Source: Gammaproteobacteria bacterium (lineage in GTDB: Bacteria > Pseudomonadota > Gammaproteobacteria > Thiohalobacterales > Thiohalobacteraceae). Taken from it: DNA of 64,000 bases. Position numbers and translations under genes: made by a program. The DNA lies in the NCBI GenBank assembly GCA_018819175.1, contig JAHJQQ010000056.1, positions 1 to 64,000 of the forward strand, written 5' to 3'. Below the pieces are notes generated by a model that made no database searches, had not been told where the DNA came from, and was given only the letters and a program-made list of their open reading frames with translations. This document shows, in pieces, positions 1-8,629 of the stretch; position 1 is the stretch's first letter, and each line of letters opens with the position of its first letter.

Positions 1-204
1 AGCGAGCAGATGCAAGGCGCAGCCGGGTGACTCGGAACGAAGTGGAGAGAACGGCGCTAGCCGGCCCGAAGGGCGAGGTGCGGAAAGCACCGAGTAAAAA
101 GCGGAGTTTACACGGCGTCTGCCGCTTCCCGGCCCCGCATTTTTGAGCCCGGTTGCAACGCAGCAGCTGCCGCTTCAGCGACTTAATCAGAGGTTCCTAA
201 ACAG
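1..204. repeat. Intergenic repeat-like element upstream of sufC (right end only)
   Basis: No convincing reading frame is seen here. The stretch is rich in short GC-rich imperfect palindromes. It ends at 186-199 with TTAATCAGAGGTTCCT, the same outer terminus that closes several other elements in this window (for example 4117-4195 and 33517-33651). I infer the right part of a non-autonomous mobile element lying between sufC and whatever is upstream, which is usually sufB. It may separate sufC from an upstream promoter. The left end is outside the window. Confidence 0.45.
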
Positions 205-219
205 ACCAGGAGATACATC

Positions 220-972
220 ATGCTAAGCATCAAAGATCTCAAGGTGTCCGTCGACGGCAAGCCGATCCTGCAGGGTGTGAATCTGCAGGTTAATGCCGGT
301 GAGGTCCACGCCATCATGGGTCCCAACGGCTCAGGCAAGAGCACGCTGGCGCACGTGCTGACCGGGCGCGAAGGTTATCAGGTGACCGGCGGCGACGTGC
401 GTTACGAAGGTAAGGACTTGCTGGATCTGGACGTGGAGGAGCGCGCGCACAAAGGCCTGTTTCTGGCGCTGCAATATCCGGTCGAGCTGCCGGGCGTGAG
501 CAACATGGTCTTTCTTCGCGAGTCGCTGAATGCGATCCGCACCGCGCGCGGTGAAGCGCCGTTGGATGCTGTTCAGTTCATCAAGTTGGTCCGCGACAAG
601 GCGAATGCGGTGAACATCGATCCTGAGCTGCTCAAGCGTTCGGTCAACACAGGTTTCTCCGGTGGTGAGAAGAAGCGCAATGAGATTCTGCAGATGGCGC
701 TGCTGGAACCGAAGCTGGCGATACTCGACGAGACCGATTCGGGGCTAGATATCGACGCGCTGCGCATCGTTGCCGACGGCGTCAACAGCCTGCGGGCGCC
801 GGATCGCGCCATGATCGTCGTGACACACTATCAGCGACTGCTTGACTACATCGAGCCGGATTACGTGCACGTGCTGGTCGAAGGCCGCATTCTGCGCTCC
901 GGCGACAAATCGCTGGCCCTGGAACTGGAAGAGAAGGGCTACGGCTGGATTACCGAGGAGGCTGCGGCATGA
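220..972 (+). CDS. sufC: SufC, Fe-S cluster assembly ATPase
   Basis: Cytosolic ABC-type ATPase of the SufBCD scaffold, which builds Fe-S clusters and passes them on; ATP binding by SufC drives a conformational change in SufB-SufD. The 250-residue protein has a Walker A (GPNGSGKST, about 34-42), the signature FSGGEKKR (about 146-153) and a Walker B ending in LAILDETDSGLD (about 166-177). The ETDSGLD stretch is typical of SufC rather than transport ATPases. The ATG follows an AGGAG-type ribosome site. The stop overlaps the sufD start (ATGA at 969-972), so the two are translationally coupled. Length and motifs are complete. The partner sufB would be expected to the left of the window. Confidence 0.97.
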   Translation: MLSIKDLKVSVDGKPILQGVNLQVNAGEVHAIMGPNGSGKSTLAHVLTGREGYQVTGGDVRYEGKDLLDLDVEERAHKGLFLALQYPVELPGVSNMVFLRESLNAIRTARGEAPLDAVQFIKLVRDKANAVNIDPELLKRSVNTGFSGGEKKRNEILQMALLEPKLAILDETDSGLDIDALRIVADGVNSLRAPDRAMIVVTHYQRLLDYIEPDYVHVLVEGRILRSGDKSLALELEEKGYGWITEEAAA

Positions 973-2321
973 ACGCAGTGGTACGCATACAGGACGAGGC
1001 CCGCGAACGCTATCGGGAATTGCTGGCGACGACCGCGCAGACCTTGCCGGGCCAGGAACTCGAATGGTTGACCGCGCAGCGCGCCGAAGCCACGGCCGCG
1101 TTTCTGCGCCAGGGTTTTCCAACCCGCAAGGACGAGGCATGGCGCTATACCAGTCTGGATAAGCTGCTGCAGCAAACGCGGGTGACGCATGCCACGCCGC
1201 TGCCCGCACTCAGTGTCGCCGACGTCGAACCGTTCCGATTGACGGACGATGCGGTCGCGCGACTGGTGTTCGTCAATGGTGTCTTCTCTCCGTCGTTATC
1301 ACAGACGCATGACATCGAACCTGACGTGGAGATCGCGGGTTTGCATGCGGCGCTGGAGCAAACGCCGGATAAGCTTGCCGAGTGGCTTGGCCGCGCCGCC
1401 GGGACCGCGCCGACCAGTTTCGCGGCCTTGAATACCGCCTTGCACAATGACGGTGTCTGGATATATATCCCCGCCGGTGTGCGCCTGGCAGGGCCGATCG
1501 AAGTGCTGTATCTGTCCAGTGGCACGGAGGTGGCGCAGGCACTGAGTCCACGCAACTTGATCGTGCTGGAGAACGGCGCCCAGGCAACGGTCGTGGAATA
1601 TTATGCCAGTCATGGCGCAGCGACCTGTTTTACCAATAGCCTCACCGAAGTTCAGTTGGGTGAAGCGGCCGGGATGGAACACTACCGGCTCCAGGACGAA
1701 GACGCGCAGGCGTCACATTTGAGCAGTCTGTATATACGTCAGGGCCGCTCCAGTCATTATCGCGGACTCAGCGTCAGCCTGGGCGCCAGCTGGTCGCGCA
1801 CCGAGTATCACAACTGCTTCGAGCAGCCGAATGCGCGCTGCGATCTGGATGGTCTCTATGTCGCGGGCGACCGACAGCTTACCGATTTTCATCTCGACAT
1901 CCGCCATGCCGTGCCGGGCTGCACCAGCCGCGAACGTTTCAAAGGCATCCTGCTCGGCCGCGGTCGTGCCGTGTTCGACGGACGCATCCGTGTCGAACAG
2001 GATGCCCAGCAGACAGATGCCGTTTTGACCAACCACAATCTGCTGCTGTCGCGCGACGCGGAAGTGGACACCAAACCGCAACTGGAGATCTTCGCGGATG
2101 ATGTGAAATGTTCCCACGGCACGACGATCGGCCAGTTGGAACCGGCGCAGATGTTTTATCTGCGCTCGCGCGGCATCCGAGAGGAGGATGCACGGCGCAT
2201 GCTCTGTCTGGGCTTCGCGACCGAATTGCTGGCGGATTGCGGCGTGCCCGGGTTCCGCACGCAGGTGGAACGGCGCCTGGAATCACAGTTGTCCGCTGAC
2301 GCCGTGCGCGAGCCGGAATGA
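969..2321 (+). CDS. sufD: SufD, Fe-S cluster assembly scaffold protein
   Basis: A 450-residue SufD-type protein, the partner of SufB and SufC in the cluster-building scaffold. It has the helical N-terminus (QRAEATAAFLRQGFPTRKDEAWRYTS around 36-61, read as the usual 'P..R.EAWRYT' signature) and the long beta-helix core. The C-terminal part contains KCSHGTTIGQL (about 383-393) and the DARRMLCLGFA helix, both diagnostic of the SufB/SufD family. The start codon overlaps the end of sufC by four bases. The C-terminal helical extension and lack of a Cys-rich N-terminus favour SufD over SufB. Next comes a SufT-type gene only 31 bases downstream, consistent with one transcript. Confidence 0.95.
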   Translation: MNAVVRIQDEARERYRELLATTAQTLPGQELEWLTAQRAEATAAFLRQGFPTRKDEAWRYTSLDKLLQQTRVTHATPLPALSVADVEPFRLTDDAVARLVFVNGVFSPSLSQTHDIEPDVEIAGLHAALEQTPDKLAEWLGRAAGTAPTSFAALNTALHNDGVWIYIPAGVRLAGPIEVLYLSSGTEVAQALSPRNLIVLENGAQATVVEYYASHGAATCFTNSLTEVQLGEAAGMEHYRLQDEDAQASHLSSLYIRQGRSSHYRGLSVSLGASWSRTEYHNCFEQPNARCDLDGLYVAGDRQLTDFHLDIRHAVPGCTSRERFKGILLGRGRAVFDGRIRVEQDAQQTDAVLTNHNLLLSRDAEVDTKPQLEIFADDVKCSHGTTIGQLEPAQMFYLRSRGIREEDARRMLCLGFATELLADCGVPGFRTQVERRLESQLSADAVREPE

Positions 2322-2352
2322 CAGTGAAGATCATTGCACCAGGAGGTGGCCT

Positions 2353-2757
2353 ATGTTGGAAAGGTTGATGCGCCTAGTCCGTCAGGCCCGCCAGGCCCAG
2401 ACCACCGCACCGGAGCAGAACACCCTGACGCCGACGGCAGCGGCGGAAGCGACCGGTCCGATCACGGAGGAACAAGTGATTGCGGCACTGCGCACGGTGT
2501 TCGACCCGGAGATCCCGGTCAACATTTACGATCTGGGACTGATCTACGGGATACAGATCAACGCGGGTGAGGTCCTGATCGACATGACGCTGACGGCACC
2601 GGCCTGTCCGGTCGCGGGCACGCTGCCGCGCACAGTGGAGGCGGCCGTGCAACGCATCCCGGGCGTGGCCTCGGTCACCGCGCAACTGGTCTGGGATCCG
2701 CCCTGGACGCAGGAAAATCTGTCCGAGGAGGCGCGTCTGGAACTGGGGATGTTATAG
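2353..2757 (+). CDS. sufT: SufT / MIP18-family (DUF59) Fe-S assembly factor
   Basis: A 134-residue DUF59 protein. The core has the family signature DPEIPVNIYDLGLIY (about 51-65) and a conserved cysteine in TAPACPVAG (Cys85). SufT proteins help mature Fe-S enzymes under high demand; members found within suf operons are usually given this name. I placed the start at ATG 2353 because AGGAGG lies at 2341-2346, although the frame is open further upstream inside sufD. The first 35 residues form a charged, Ala/Thr/Gln-rich extension before the domain. The gene is sandwiched between sufD and a SufA-type carrier, which supports the role. Confidence 0.88.
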   Translation: MLERLMRLVRQARQAQTTAPEQNTLTPTAAAEATGPITEEQVIAALRTVFDPEIPVNIYDLGLIYGIQINAGEVLIDMTLTAPACPVAGTLPRTVEAAVQRIPGVASVTAQLVWDPPWTQENLSEEARLELGML

Positions 2758-2798
2758 ATCCTGGATTGTTTCAGGACGTTGATCAGCAGGAGAATGGT

Positions 2799-3125
2799 AT
2801 GGCTGTACAACTCACAGAGAAGGCGGCACAACGCGTGCAGACTATGCTTGCTAAACGCGGGCAGGGTGTCGGGCTGCGTCTCGGTACGCGCAAGAGCGGC
2901 TGCAGTGGTTTCGCGTATGTCGTCGATTACGCGGATGCGGTCGCCGACACGGACAGCGTATTCGTATGCCATGGCGTCAACGTGGTGGTTGATCAGAGCA
3001 GCCTGCCCCTGCTCGATGGCCTGGTGGTTGATTATGTGCGCACCAATGCGCTGAACGAGGGCTTCGAATTCAACAATCCCAATGTCAAGGAAAGTTGTGG
3101 TTGCGGCGAATCCTTCAGCGTCTGA
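2799..3125 (+). CDS. sufA: SufA/IscA-type Fe-S carrier (A-type)
   Basis: A-type carrier of 108 residues that accepts clusters from the scaffold and passes them to apo-enzymes. The three ligand cysteines are in place: KSGCSG (Cys35) and CGCGESF near the C-terminus (Cys100 and Cys102). The start ATG 2799 follows AGGAG at 2788-2792. A longer in-frame reading from 2766 adds eleven residues without family similarity. The gene lies 41 bases after sufT and 19 bases before sufE. Within a suf operon the name sufA is reasonable, but by sequence alone iscA or erpA cannot be strictly excluded. Confidence 0.9.
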   Translation: MAVQLTEKAAQRVQTMLAKRGQGVGLRLGTRKSGCSGFAYVVDYADAVADTDSVFVCHGVNVVVDQSSLPLLDGLVVDYVRTNALNEGFEFNNPNVKESCGCGESFSV

Positions 3126-3144
3126 GTGTCGCGGAGACAATGGA

Positions 3145-3573
3145 ATGACCGAGTTGACAGATATCCTGGAAACGTTCGACCTGCTGGGCGACTGGGATCA
3201 ACGCTATCAGTACCTGATCGAATTGGGCGAGCGCCTGCCGGCCATGCCGGAAGCGCTTGTGACCGACGAGAATCGGGTCAAGCCCTGCATGAGCACGGTG
3301 CATGTCGCCGCGTTCCGGGATCACCAGCATCCTGACCGAATCCATTATTACGGTGAGTGTGATACCCCGGTGATCAAGGGTGTTCTGGCATTGCTGATTG
3401 AGCTGTTTTCCGGGCGCAAGGCCGCGGACATTCAGGCGTTGGATACCGACGCGCTGTTCGAACAGTTGCAGCTGGCCGAGCATTTGTCACCGAACCGGCA
3501 TGTCGGTATTTACGCCATCGTGGATCTGATGAAATCCCAGGCCAGGGATTTGCACAAGGCACAAGTGGCATAG
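3145..3573 (+). CDS. sufE: SufE, cysteine desulfurase sulfur acceptor
   Basis: SufE-type protein of 142 residues, which takes persulfide sulfur from the SufS desulfurase and delivers it to SufB. The acceptor cysteine is visible in NRVKPCMSTVHV (Cys48). The downstream RHVGIYAIVDLM helix near 122-133 fits the SufE fold. ATG 3145 was chosen over an upstream in-frame ATG at 3082, which lies inside sufA. No sufS gene is present between sufD and sufE, although these usually sit together, so the desulfurase partner must be upstream of the window or elsewhere (for example iscS). This is the last recognisable suf gene of the operon. Confidence 0.93.
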   Translation: MTELTDILETFDLLGDWDQRYQYLIELGERLPAMPEALVTDENRVKPCMSTVHVAAFRDHQHPDRIHYYGECDTPVIKGVLALLIELFSGRKAADIQALDTDALFEQLQLAEHLSPNRHVGIYAIVDLMKSQARDLHKAQVA

Positions 3574-3654
3574 TAAAGACGCATTTCACTTTTCGCAGTA
3601 GGGGGCCCGCTGCTACAGGATTACCGCCTGGCAGCTCCTACAAGGAGGAGATCG

Positions 3655-4065
3655 ATGCAGATACAATCCAATCAACGCATGTTCGCTTACACACTCATCG
3701 CCATCGGCGTCACTGTCAGCATCGTCGCGGCCGTTGTTCCGCATTACACGACGGGCTATAGACTCATGTTCAGTGTATTCCTGATCGGTCTGCTTCCGTA
3801 TCTGGCCTACGGCCTCGCTGTGCCGTTTCTACGCGGTTGGTTGCTGACAGTACCTGGCGTCATCCTTGTAGTTCTGCATACCGCAGTCGTCGTGCGCGAG
3901 CGCTTTTTGGACAACGCGGATTACAGTGGCGGGATGATCTATTTTATCCCTTTGGCGCTGTCGCTTGGGATGTTGCCCTTGATCTTTCTGGCATTGAAAA
4001 CCCCCTGGGGCGCAGAACATCAGGCCAAAGATAGGAAAATATCCGCTGACACGGAACCATCTTGA
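3655..4065 (+). CDS. Small conserved membrane protein, four predicted helices
   Basis: A 136-residue protein that I cannot assign to a named family. Four hydrophobic segments are visible (about 10-30, 36-55, 60-78 and 94-115), with a charged C-terminal tail rich in Lys, Asp and Glu. A strong ribosome site (AAGGAGGAG, 3642-3650) precedes the ATG. It starts 81 bases after sufE, so it may be cotranscribed, but nothing in the sequence ties it to Fe-S work. The ATG at 3655 is followed by an in-frame ATG at 3679 that could also serve. Confidence 0.7.
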   Translation: MQIQSNQRMFAYTLIAIGVTVSIVAAVVPHYTTGYRLMFSVFLIGLLPYLAYGLAVPFLRGWLLTVPGVILVVLHTAVVVRERFLDNADYSGGMIYFIPLALSLGMLPLIFLALKTPWGAEHQAKDRKISADTEPS

Positions 4066-4116
4066 AGGAGGAGGCCGCGTCGCGGTCTATGGCAGCTGCG
4101 TGCGGATGCGCCATAC

Positions 4117-4195
4117 TTAAGGAACCTCTGATTCATTACTAAGCCGTCATTCCGGCGCAGGCCGGAATGACGAATTATTCAGAGTTTCCTCAAGT
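4117..4195. repeat. Short palindromic element with GGAACCTCTGATT-type ends
   Basis: The core (4144-4173) is a perfect hairpin, CGTCATTCCGGC...GCCGGAATGACG. It is enclosed by outer inverted ends, TTAAGGAACCTCTGATT on the left and ATTCAGAGTTTCCTCAA on the right. The same ends flank other cores in this window, which makes it a complete small member of that family. It lies between the small membrane protein and the pcm-like gene and could act as a transcript-end hairpin. Confidence 0.75.
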
Positions 4196-4209
4196 ACAGG
4201 AGAGCCGCG

Positions 4210-4959
4210 ATGCATTACCTCGCTTTCTACACGCTTGGCTGGATGATCTGTGCATTGGCATGCAATGTCTCTGCCGCTTCGCAGTCGGCTGAGGAAGATG
4301 CCTATACGCGGTCACGCACAGCGCTGATCATGGAAATCGAAGCGGACGTACGCGAGACGGCGGATTCTTTTGGTCGGGCCGCGCTGGATGAGCGTGTGAT
4401 CACCGTGCTGAGTACAGTGCCTCGCCATGCCTTCGTGCCAGTACGCGAACGTCCCTTCGCGTACGAGAACCGGCCGTTGCCGATCGGTTTTGGCCAGACC
4501 ATTTCGCAACCCTACATTGTCGCCATCATGACCGATCTGCTCGATCCGAAGCCAGGCGACAACGTCTTGGAGGTCGGCACGGGCTCCGGCTATCAGGCTG
4601 CGGTGTTATCGAGACTGGTAGCACAGGTCTATAGCATCGAAATTGTCGAGCCCTTGGCAATCTCCGCAAAACAACGGCTCGCTGAACTGGGGTATGACAA
4701 TGTCAGCGTGCGCCACGGCGATGGTTATTATGGATGGGAAGAACATGGGCCCTTCGATGCCATTGTTGTCACTGCGGCCGCGGGTCATGTTCCACCACCG
4801 CTGATCGCGCAATTGAAACCGGGCGGACGCATGGTTATTCCGGTGGGTTCGCGTTTCCTCACACAGCAACTCGTGCTGATCACAAAACAGATGGATGGCT
4901 CGATTATCACGCGGCAACTGCTGCCGGTGGTGTTCGTTCCGCTCACCGGCAGGCATTAA
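4210..4959 (+). CDS. pcm: Protein-L-isoaspartate O-methyltransferase family, with signal peptide
   Basis: A 249-residue protein of the PCMT family, which methylates L-isoaspartyl residues in damaged proteins using SAM. The SAM motif VLEVGTGSGYQA is at about 119-130, and the family signature PIGFGQTISQPYIVA is at 91-105. Motif GGRMVIPVG follows near 211-219. The first 23 residues are hydrophobic and end in VSAAS, so the protein is probably exported or membrane-anchored, unlike the cytosolic enzyme of E. coli. AGGAG precedes the ATG. The C-terminus PVVFVPLTGRH matches family members. The next gene starts 11 bases later. Confidence 0.9.
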   Translation: MHYLAFYTLGWMICALACNVSAASQSAEEDAYTRSRTALIMEIEADVRETADSFGRAALDERVITVLSTVPRHAFVPVRERPFAYENRPLPIGFGQTISQPYIVAIMTDLLDPKPGDNVLEVGTGSGYQAAVLSRLVAQVYSIEIVEPLAISAKQRLAELGYDNVSVRHGDGYYGWEEHGPFDAIVVTAAAGHVPPPLIAQLKPGGRMVIPVGSRFLTQQLVLITKQMDGSIITRQLLPVVFVPLTGRH

Positions 4960-4970
4960 CGATAGCTGGC

Positions 4971-7430
4971 ATGAGCAATCCTGCCCATTCTCGGCCACCG
5001 TTTATCGCAGTGGCGCTGATCTCGGCGGCGGCACTGGCCTATGAGCTTCTCCTGTTACGGCTGTTCGCGCTCGCACAGTGGCATCATTTCGCCTACATGG
5101 TCATCAGTCTTGCGCTGCTTGGTTATGGTGCCAGCGGCACCTTTATCGCGCTTGCACAGCACTGGTTGCTGGCACGATTCAAAATGGCCTTCGTCATCAG
5201 TCTTTGTCTGTTTGGCATCAGCGCGGTCGGCTGTGCCTTGATTGCGCAGCGTGTGCCCTTCAACCCGGAAATGGTGCTCTGGGATTTGCGCCAACCGCAA
5301 CGTCTGTTACTGATCTACCTGCTGCTTGCGCTGCCGTTCTTCTTTGCGGCCAATGCCGTGGCTCTGACACTCACATACTATCGTGACCGGATTCCGACAA
5401 TCTATGCTATCGACCTGCTCGGGGCCGGGATCGGAAGTTTATCGATCATTCTGCTGCTATCGCTGAATTTCCCATTGCAGGTTCTGGGTGTCATCGGTGC
5501 GAGTGCGCTGTTGGCCGCTGCGATTGCCAGCTGGGAACTCAAACTCGTGCACGCTCGACTGTGGGTGCTCGCAACCTGCATCGGGGCGGCTGGGCTATGG
5601 CTGCTTGCCGACAATAGCCAGCTGGCGATGTCTCCCTATAAGCCACTTAGTCAACAACTGCGTATACCCGGTGCGCAGATTGTTGCTGAGCGCAGCAGCC
5701 CACTCGGGGTATTGAGCGTGGTGGAGAGCCCGCAAGTACCGCTACGGGATGCGCCAGGGCTGAGTCTTGCCGCGCTGGCGGAACCTCCGCCACAAGTTGG
5801 CGTGTTCACCGATGGCGACGCTATGACGGTCATTACCGATGGTAATCGACCGCCACAGGAATATCGCTATCTTGACCAACTCACATCCGCGATTCCTTAT
5901 CACCTCGCACCACTGCGTTCAGTCCTGGTGCTTGGCGCCGGTGGTGGCGCGATGGTGCTGCAGGCGCGCATGCAGGGTGTGCGCGATGTTACGGCGGTGG
6001 AACTCAACCCGCAGCTGGTCGAGCTGGTGAATGGGCCGTATGCCGAGTTCGCCGGACATCTTTATGAGCAGCCCGGTATAAAAGTACATATCGATGATGC
6101 GCGCTGGTTTATAGCGGCTGCCTCTGGCAACTATGACCTGATTCAGATTGCCTTTCTCGATAGCTTCGGCGCTTCCGCGGGCGGCTTGCATGCGTTGCAT
6201 GAAAACTACCTTTACACACAGGAATCCTTCACGCAATTGCTGACACAGCTGGCCCCCGATGGCTGGCTTGCACTCACTCGCTGGATCGATCTGCCCGCGC
6301 GCGATCTTCTCAAGCTGGCATTGACAGCGGCAGAGGCGTTGGAGAAGTCGGGTGTCAGCGATCCCGGTGCGCAGATGCTGCTCATCCGTGGTTGGGAGAC
6401 GGGTACGCTGCTGGTAAAGAACAGTGCGATCACCGCTGCTGAAGTTGAACGCGCACGCCAGTTTGCACAGACCAGGAGTTTTGATCTGGACTGGGCACCC
6501 GGGCTTGTTGCAGCGGAAGTCAATCGTTACAACCAACTCGCAGAACCTATCTATTATCAGGCCATGCAGGCGCTATTGGGTCCACAGCGCGCCACGTTTA
6601 TCGCGGACTATAAGTTCGATCTGCGGCCAGCCCATGATGACCGTCCCTATTTCTTTCATTTCGCGCGCTTGAGCACATTCCCGGAGTTGCTGCGACTGCG
6701 CGGGCAGGGTGGCATGCCGCTGATCGAATGGGGTTATCTGGTACTGATAGCGACTTTCCTGCAAGCATTGCTGGTCAGTGCGCTACTGATACTGTTGCCA
6801 CTGTGGATGTTGCGACGGCAGGCTATTGCGGTACATGGACAAGCAGGGCGAACTGTCGGCTACTTCACCGCGGTGGGCCTCGCCTTCCTGTTTGTGGAAA
6901 TAGCCTGCATCCAGCGTTTCACACTGTTATTGCATCATCCAGTGTATGCGGTGGCCACGGTACTGACGGGTTTCCTGGTATTTGCCGGTTTGGGGAGTAA
7001 CTACGCTGGGCGACTTGTGGAACGAGGACGGCTTGTCTGGGGTGTCCGCGCGGCGGTGCTGACGATCATTGGGTTGATAACAATCTACCTGTTCGCGCTT
7101 GGACCGATCTTTGCCGCTGTGCTGACATGGCCGTTGTGGGCGCGTGCAGTTGTCAGCCTGCTGCTGATCATGCCGCTGGCGTTTGCCATGGGTATGCCAT
7201 TCGCACTTGGTCTGAGCGCCTTGGCCCGCAGCGCGCCAGGCATGATTCCCTGGGCCTGGGGCGTGAACGGCTATGCGTCGGTTGTCAGCGCGATAGTGGC
7301 GACACTTCTGGCGATACACGTCGGTTTCAGCATGGTCCTGCTGAGCGCGGCTGCCCTGTATAGTTTGGCGGCACTATGGTTGCCGGGCAATGAACCGTCA
7401 GCACTGACGAGATACGGGAAGGTACAGTAG
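4971..7430 (+). CDS. Membrane-embedded spermidine-synthase-like protein
   Basis: An 819-residue protein with three parts. Residues about 1-215 hold roughly six hydrophobic helices. A spermidine-synthase-like SAM domain follows at about 310-560 (VLVLGAGGGAMVLQA near 318-332, followed by VTAVELNPQLVELV). Residues about 585-810 hold a second set of helices. I chose ATG 4971, which begins MSNPAHSRPP, because the upstream frame overlaps pcm. Many bacteria have such SpeE-domain membrane proteins of unproven substrate. True polyamine production is not demonstrated, and the helices suggest a membrane or transported substrate. It is 11 bases after pcm, so the two are probably one transcript; both use SAM-type folds. 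Confidence 0.8.
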   Translation: MSNPAHSRPPFIAVALISAAALAYELLLLRLFALAQWHHFAYMVISLALLGYGASGTFIALAQHWLLARFKMAFVISLCLFGISAVGCALIAQRVPFNPEMVLWDLRQPQRLLLIYLLLALPFFFAANAVALTLTYYRDRIPTIYAIDLLGAGIGSLSIILLLSLNFPLQVLGVIGASALLAAAIASWELKLVHARLWVLATCIGAAGLWLLADNSQLAMSPYKPLSQQLRIPGAQIVAERSSPLGVLSVVESPQVPLRDAPGLSLAALAEPPPQVGVFTDGDAMTVITDGNRPPQEYRYLDQLTSAIPYHLAPLRSVLVLGAGGGAMVLQARMQGVRDVTAVELNPQLVELVNGPYAEFAGHLYEQPGIKVHIDDARWFIAAASGNYDLIQIAFLDSFGASAGGLHALHENYLYTQESFTQLLTQLAPDGWLALTRWIDLPARDLLKLALTAAEALEKSGVSDPGAQMLLIRGWETGTLLVKNSAITAAEVERARQFAQTRSFDLDWAPGLVAAEVNRYNQLAEPIYYQAMQALLGPQRATFIADYKFDLRPAHDDRPYFFHFARLSTFPELLRLRGQGGMPLIEWGYLVLIATFLQALLVSALLILLPLWMLRRQAIAVHGQAGRTVGYFTAVGLAFLFVEIACIQRFTLLLHHPVYAVATVLTGFLVFAGLGSNYAGRLVERGRLVWGVRAAVLTIIGLITIYLFALGPIFAAVLTWPLWARAVVSLLLIMPLAFAMGMPFALGLSALARSAPGMIPWAWGVNGYASVVSAIVATLLAIHVGFSMVLLSAAALYSLAALWLPGNEPSALTRYGKVQ

Positions 7431-7495
7431 AGAGGCCGTTGCCAGGCAGGGCTTGGCGGGAGAAGCGGTCAAGCTTCTCGTCGCGTCATATAACT

Positions 7496-8623
7496 TCAGA
7501 CGGAACCGTACTTGAGTGGCGGTTCATGCGTGCGCAGAAACCAACGATCAAGTACTTGATGTTTGACGAACCAATGTTGGGATAATAATTTCACGGCCAG
7601 TCTGGAGTTTATACTCGATGGCATGAGCTCCAACCAATCACGTGCATCGCGTGCGCCGAAGCGCGTCGTCAGACGATTGATATAGGCTTCGAGATTGGCA
7701 TGCGAGTATCGACAATCCGCCTGAAGGATGGTGGCGGCCGCCAACAGTCCGGATTCAATGGCGGGGCGGATACCTTCGCCACTTTGAGTGCAAGCCAGAC
7801 CGGCGGCATCGCCTATCAGCATTACGCCATCGCCGACCAGTTCACGGTGCGCATGCTGGTAGAGCAGATAGGCATGGCCTTTGAAGCGCGGTTTGATGTC
7901 CGTGGGTATGCGTCCAGTTTGCGCTAGATAATCCAGAAAGCTATCGACATGGCGCGCGAGCCCTTGGTTATCTTCACGGCCCAAGCCGATATTGATGAAC
8001 ACACCCTTGCGCAGACACCAGCCATAGCCCTTGAGATCCGCGCAGAAATACAGTTCAGGTATGCCGGCTTCGATCGGGTAGTCTGCCTGTTCCGACGGTC
8101 CGATCTCGAACTCGCATTCCTGTGCGTTCACCGCACGCTCGGTACGGCCTACATCGGCGCCCAGATAGCGCGCGACCGGGCAGAAATGACCGCCGGCCCC
8201 GACGATCATGGGTGTCTGTAAGCTGTCGTTTATAACCCAGCCCGTTTGGCTGCGCGTCAGCTTTTGGATCGGTTCACCCAAGCGCAGTCGTGCCTCTGAA
8301 CGGTGCAGCAGATAATCATCGAATTCACAGCGACGAATCCCATAACTGACGCCATGCCCATAGCGGATATCCAGCATCGGGTTGCCCAGAAGTCCGACAC
8401 GAAAGCCGACGATGGGTTGGAATGTGTGTTGCTGACGATAGGCTTCTATATCCAGTTCGAGTACATCGATGAGCATCGGCGTGATCCATCCGGCACAGAC
8501 CTTGTCACGCGGAAATTTATTCTTATCGATGACGACAACGTCGAGGTTGGAATTGCGCAGCGCCCAGGCACAACTGCTGCCGGCGGGGCCGCCACCTACG
8601 ATCACGACATCGCAGCGGTCCAT
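7496..8623 (-). CDS. Geranylgeranyl-reductase-family FAD-dependent oxidoreductase
   Basis: A 375-residue flavoprotein. The N-terminal dinucleotide motif VVIVGGGPAGSSCAW is at about 6-20 and is followed by the KFPRDKVCAGWI motif typical of this family. A second FAD motif, VMLIGDAAGLA, lies at about 266-276. The segment KGYGWCLRKG (about 198-207) corresponds to the substrate-site motif of geranylgeranyl reductases. These enzymes reduce isolated double bonds, often in isoprenoid lipids. The gene starts six bases after the cyclopropane-synthase-type gene and is last in a three-gene minus-strand operon, which suggests a membrane-lipid substrate. The exact substrate cannot be read from sequence. 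Confidence 0.82.
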   Translation of the reverse strand: MDRCDVVIVGGGPAGSSCAWALRNSNLDVVVIDKNKFPRDKVCAGWITPMLIDVLELDIEAYRQQHTFQPIVGFRVGLLGNPMLDIRYGHGVSYGIRRCEFDDYLLHRSEARLRLGEPIQKLTRSQTGWVINDSLQTPMIVGAGGHFCPVARYLGADVGRTERAVNAQECEFEIGPSEQADYPIEAGIPELYFCADLKGYGWCLRKGVFINIGLGREDNQGLARHVDSFLDYLAQTGRIPTDIKPRFKGHAYLLYQHAHRELVGDGVMLIGDAAGLACTQSGEGIRPAIESGLLAAATILQADCRYSHANLEAYINRLTTRFGARDARDWLELMPSSINSRLAVKLLSQHWFVKHQVLDRWFLRTHEPPLKYGSV

Positions 8624-8629
8624 GTCCGC

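Noticed and set aside
7459..7480. Terminator between the SpeE-like and geranylgeranyl-reductase-type genes
   Set aside because: GAGAAGC...GCTTCTC forms a seven-base stem, but neither side has a T-run, so I did not call it.
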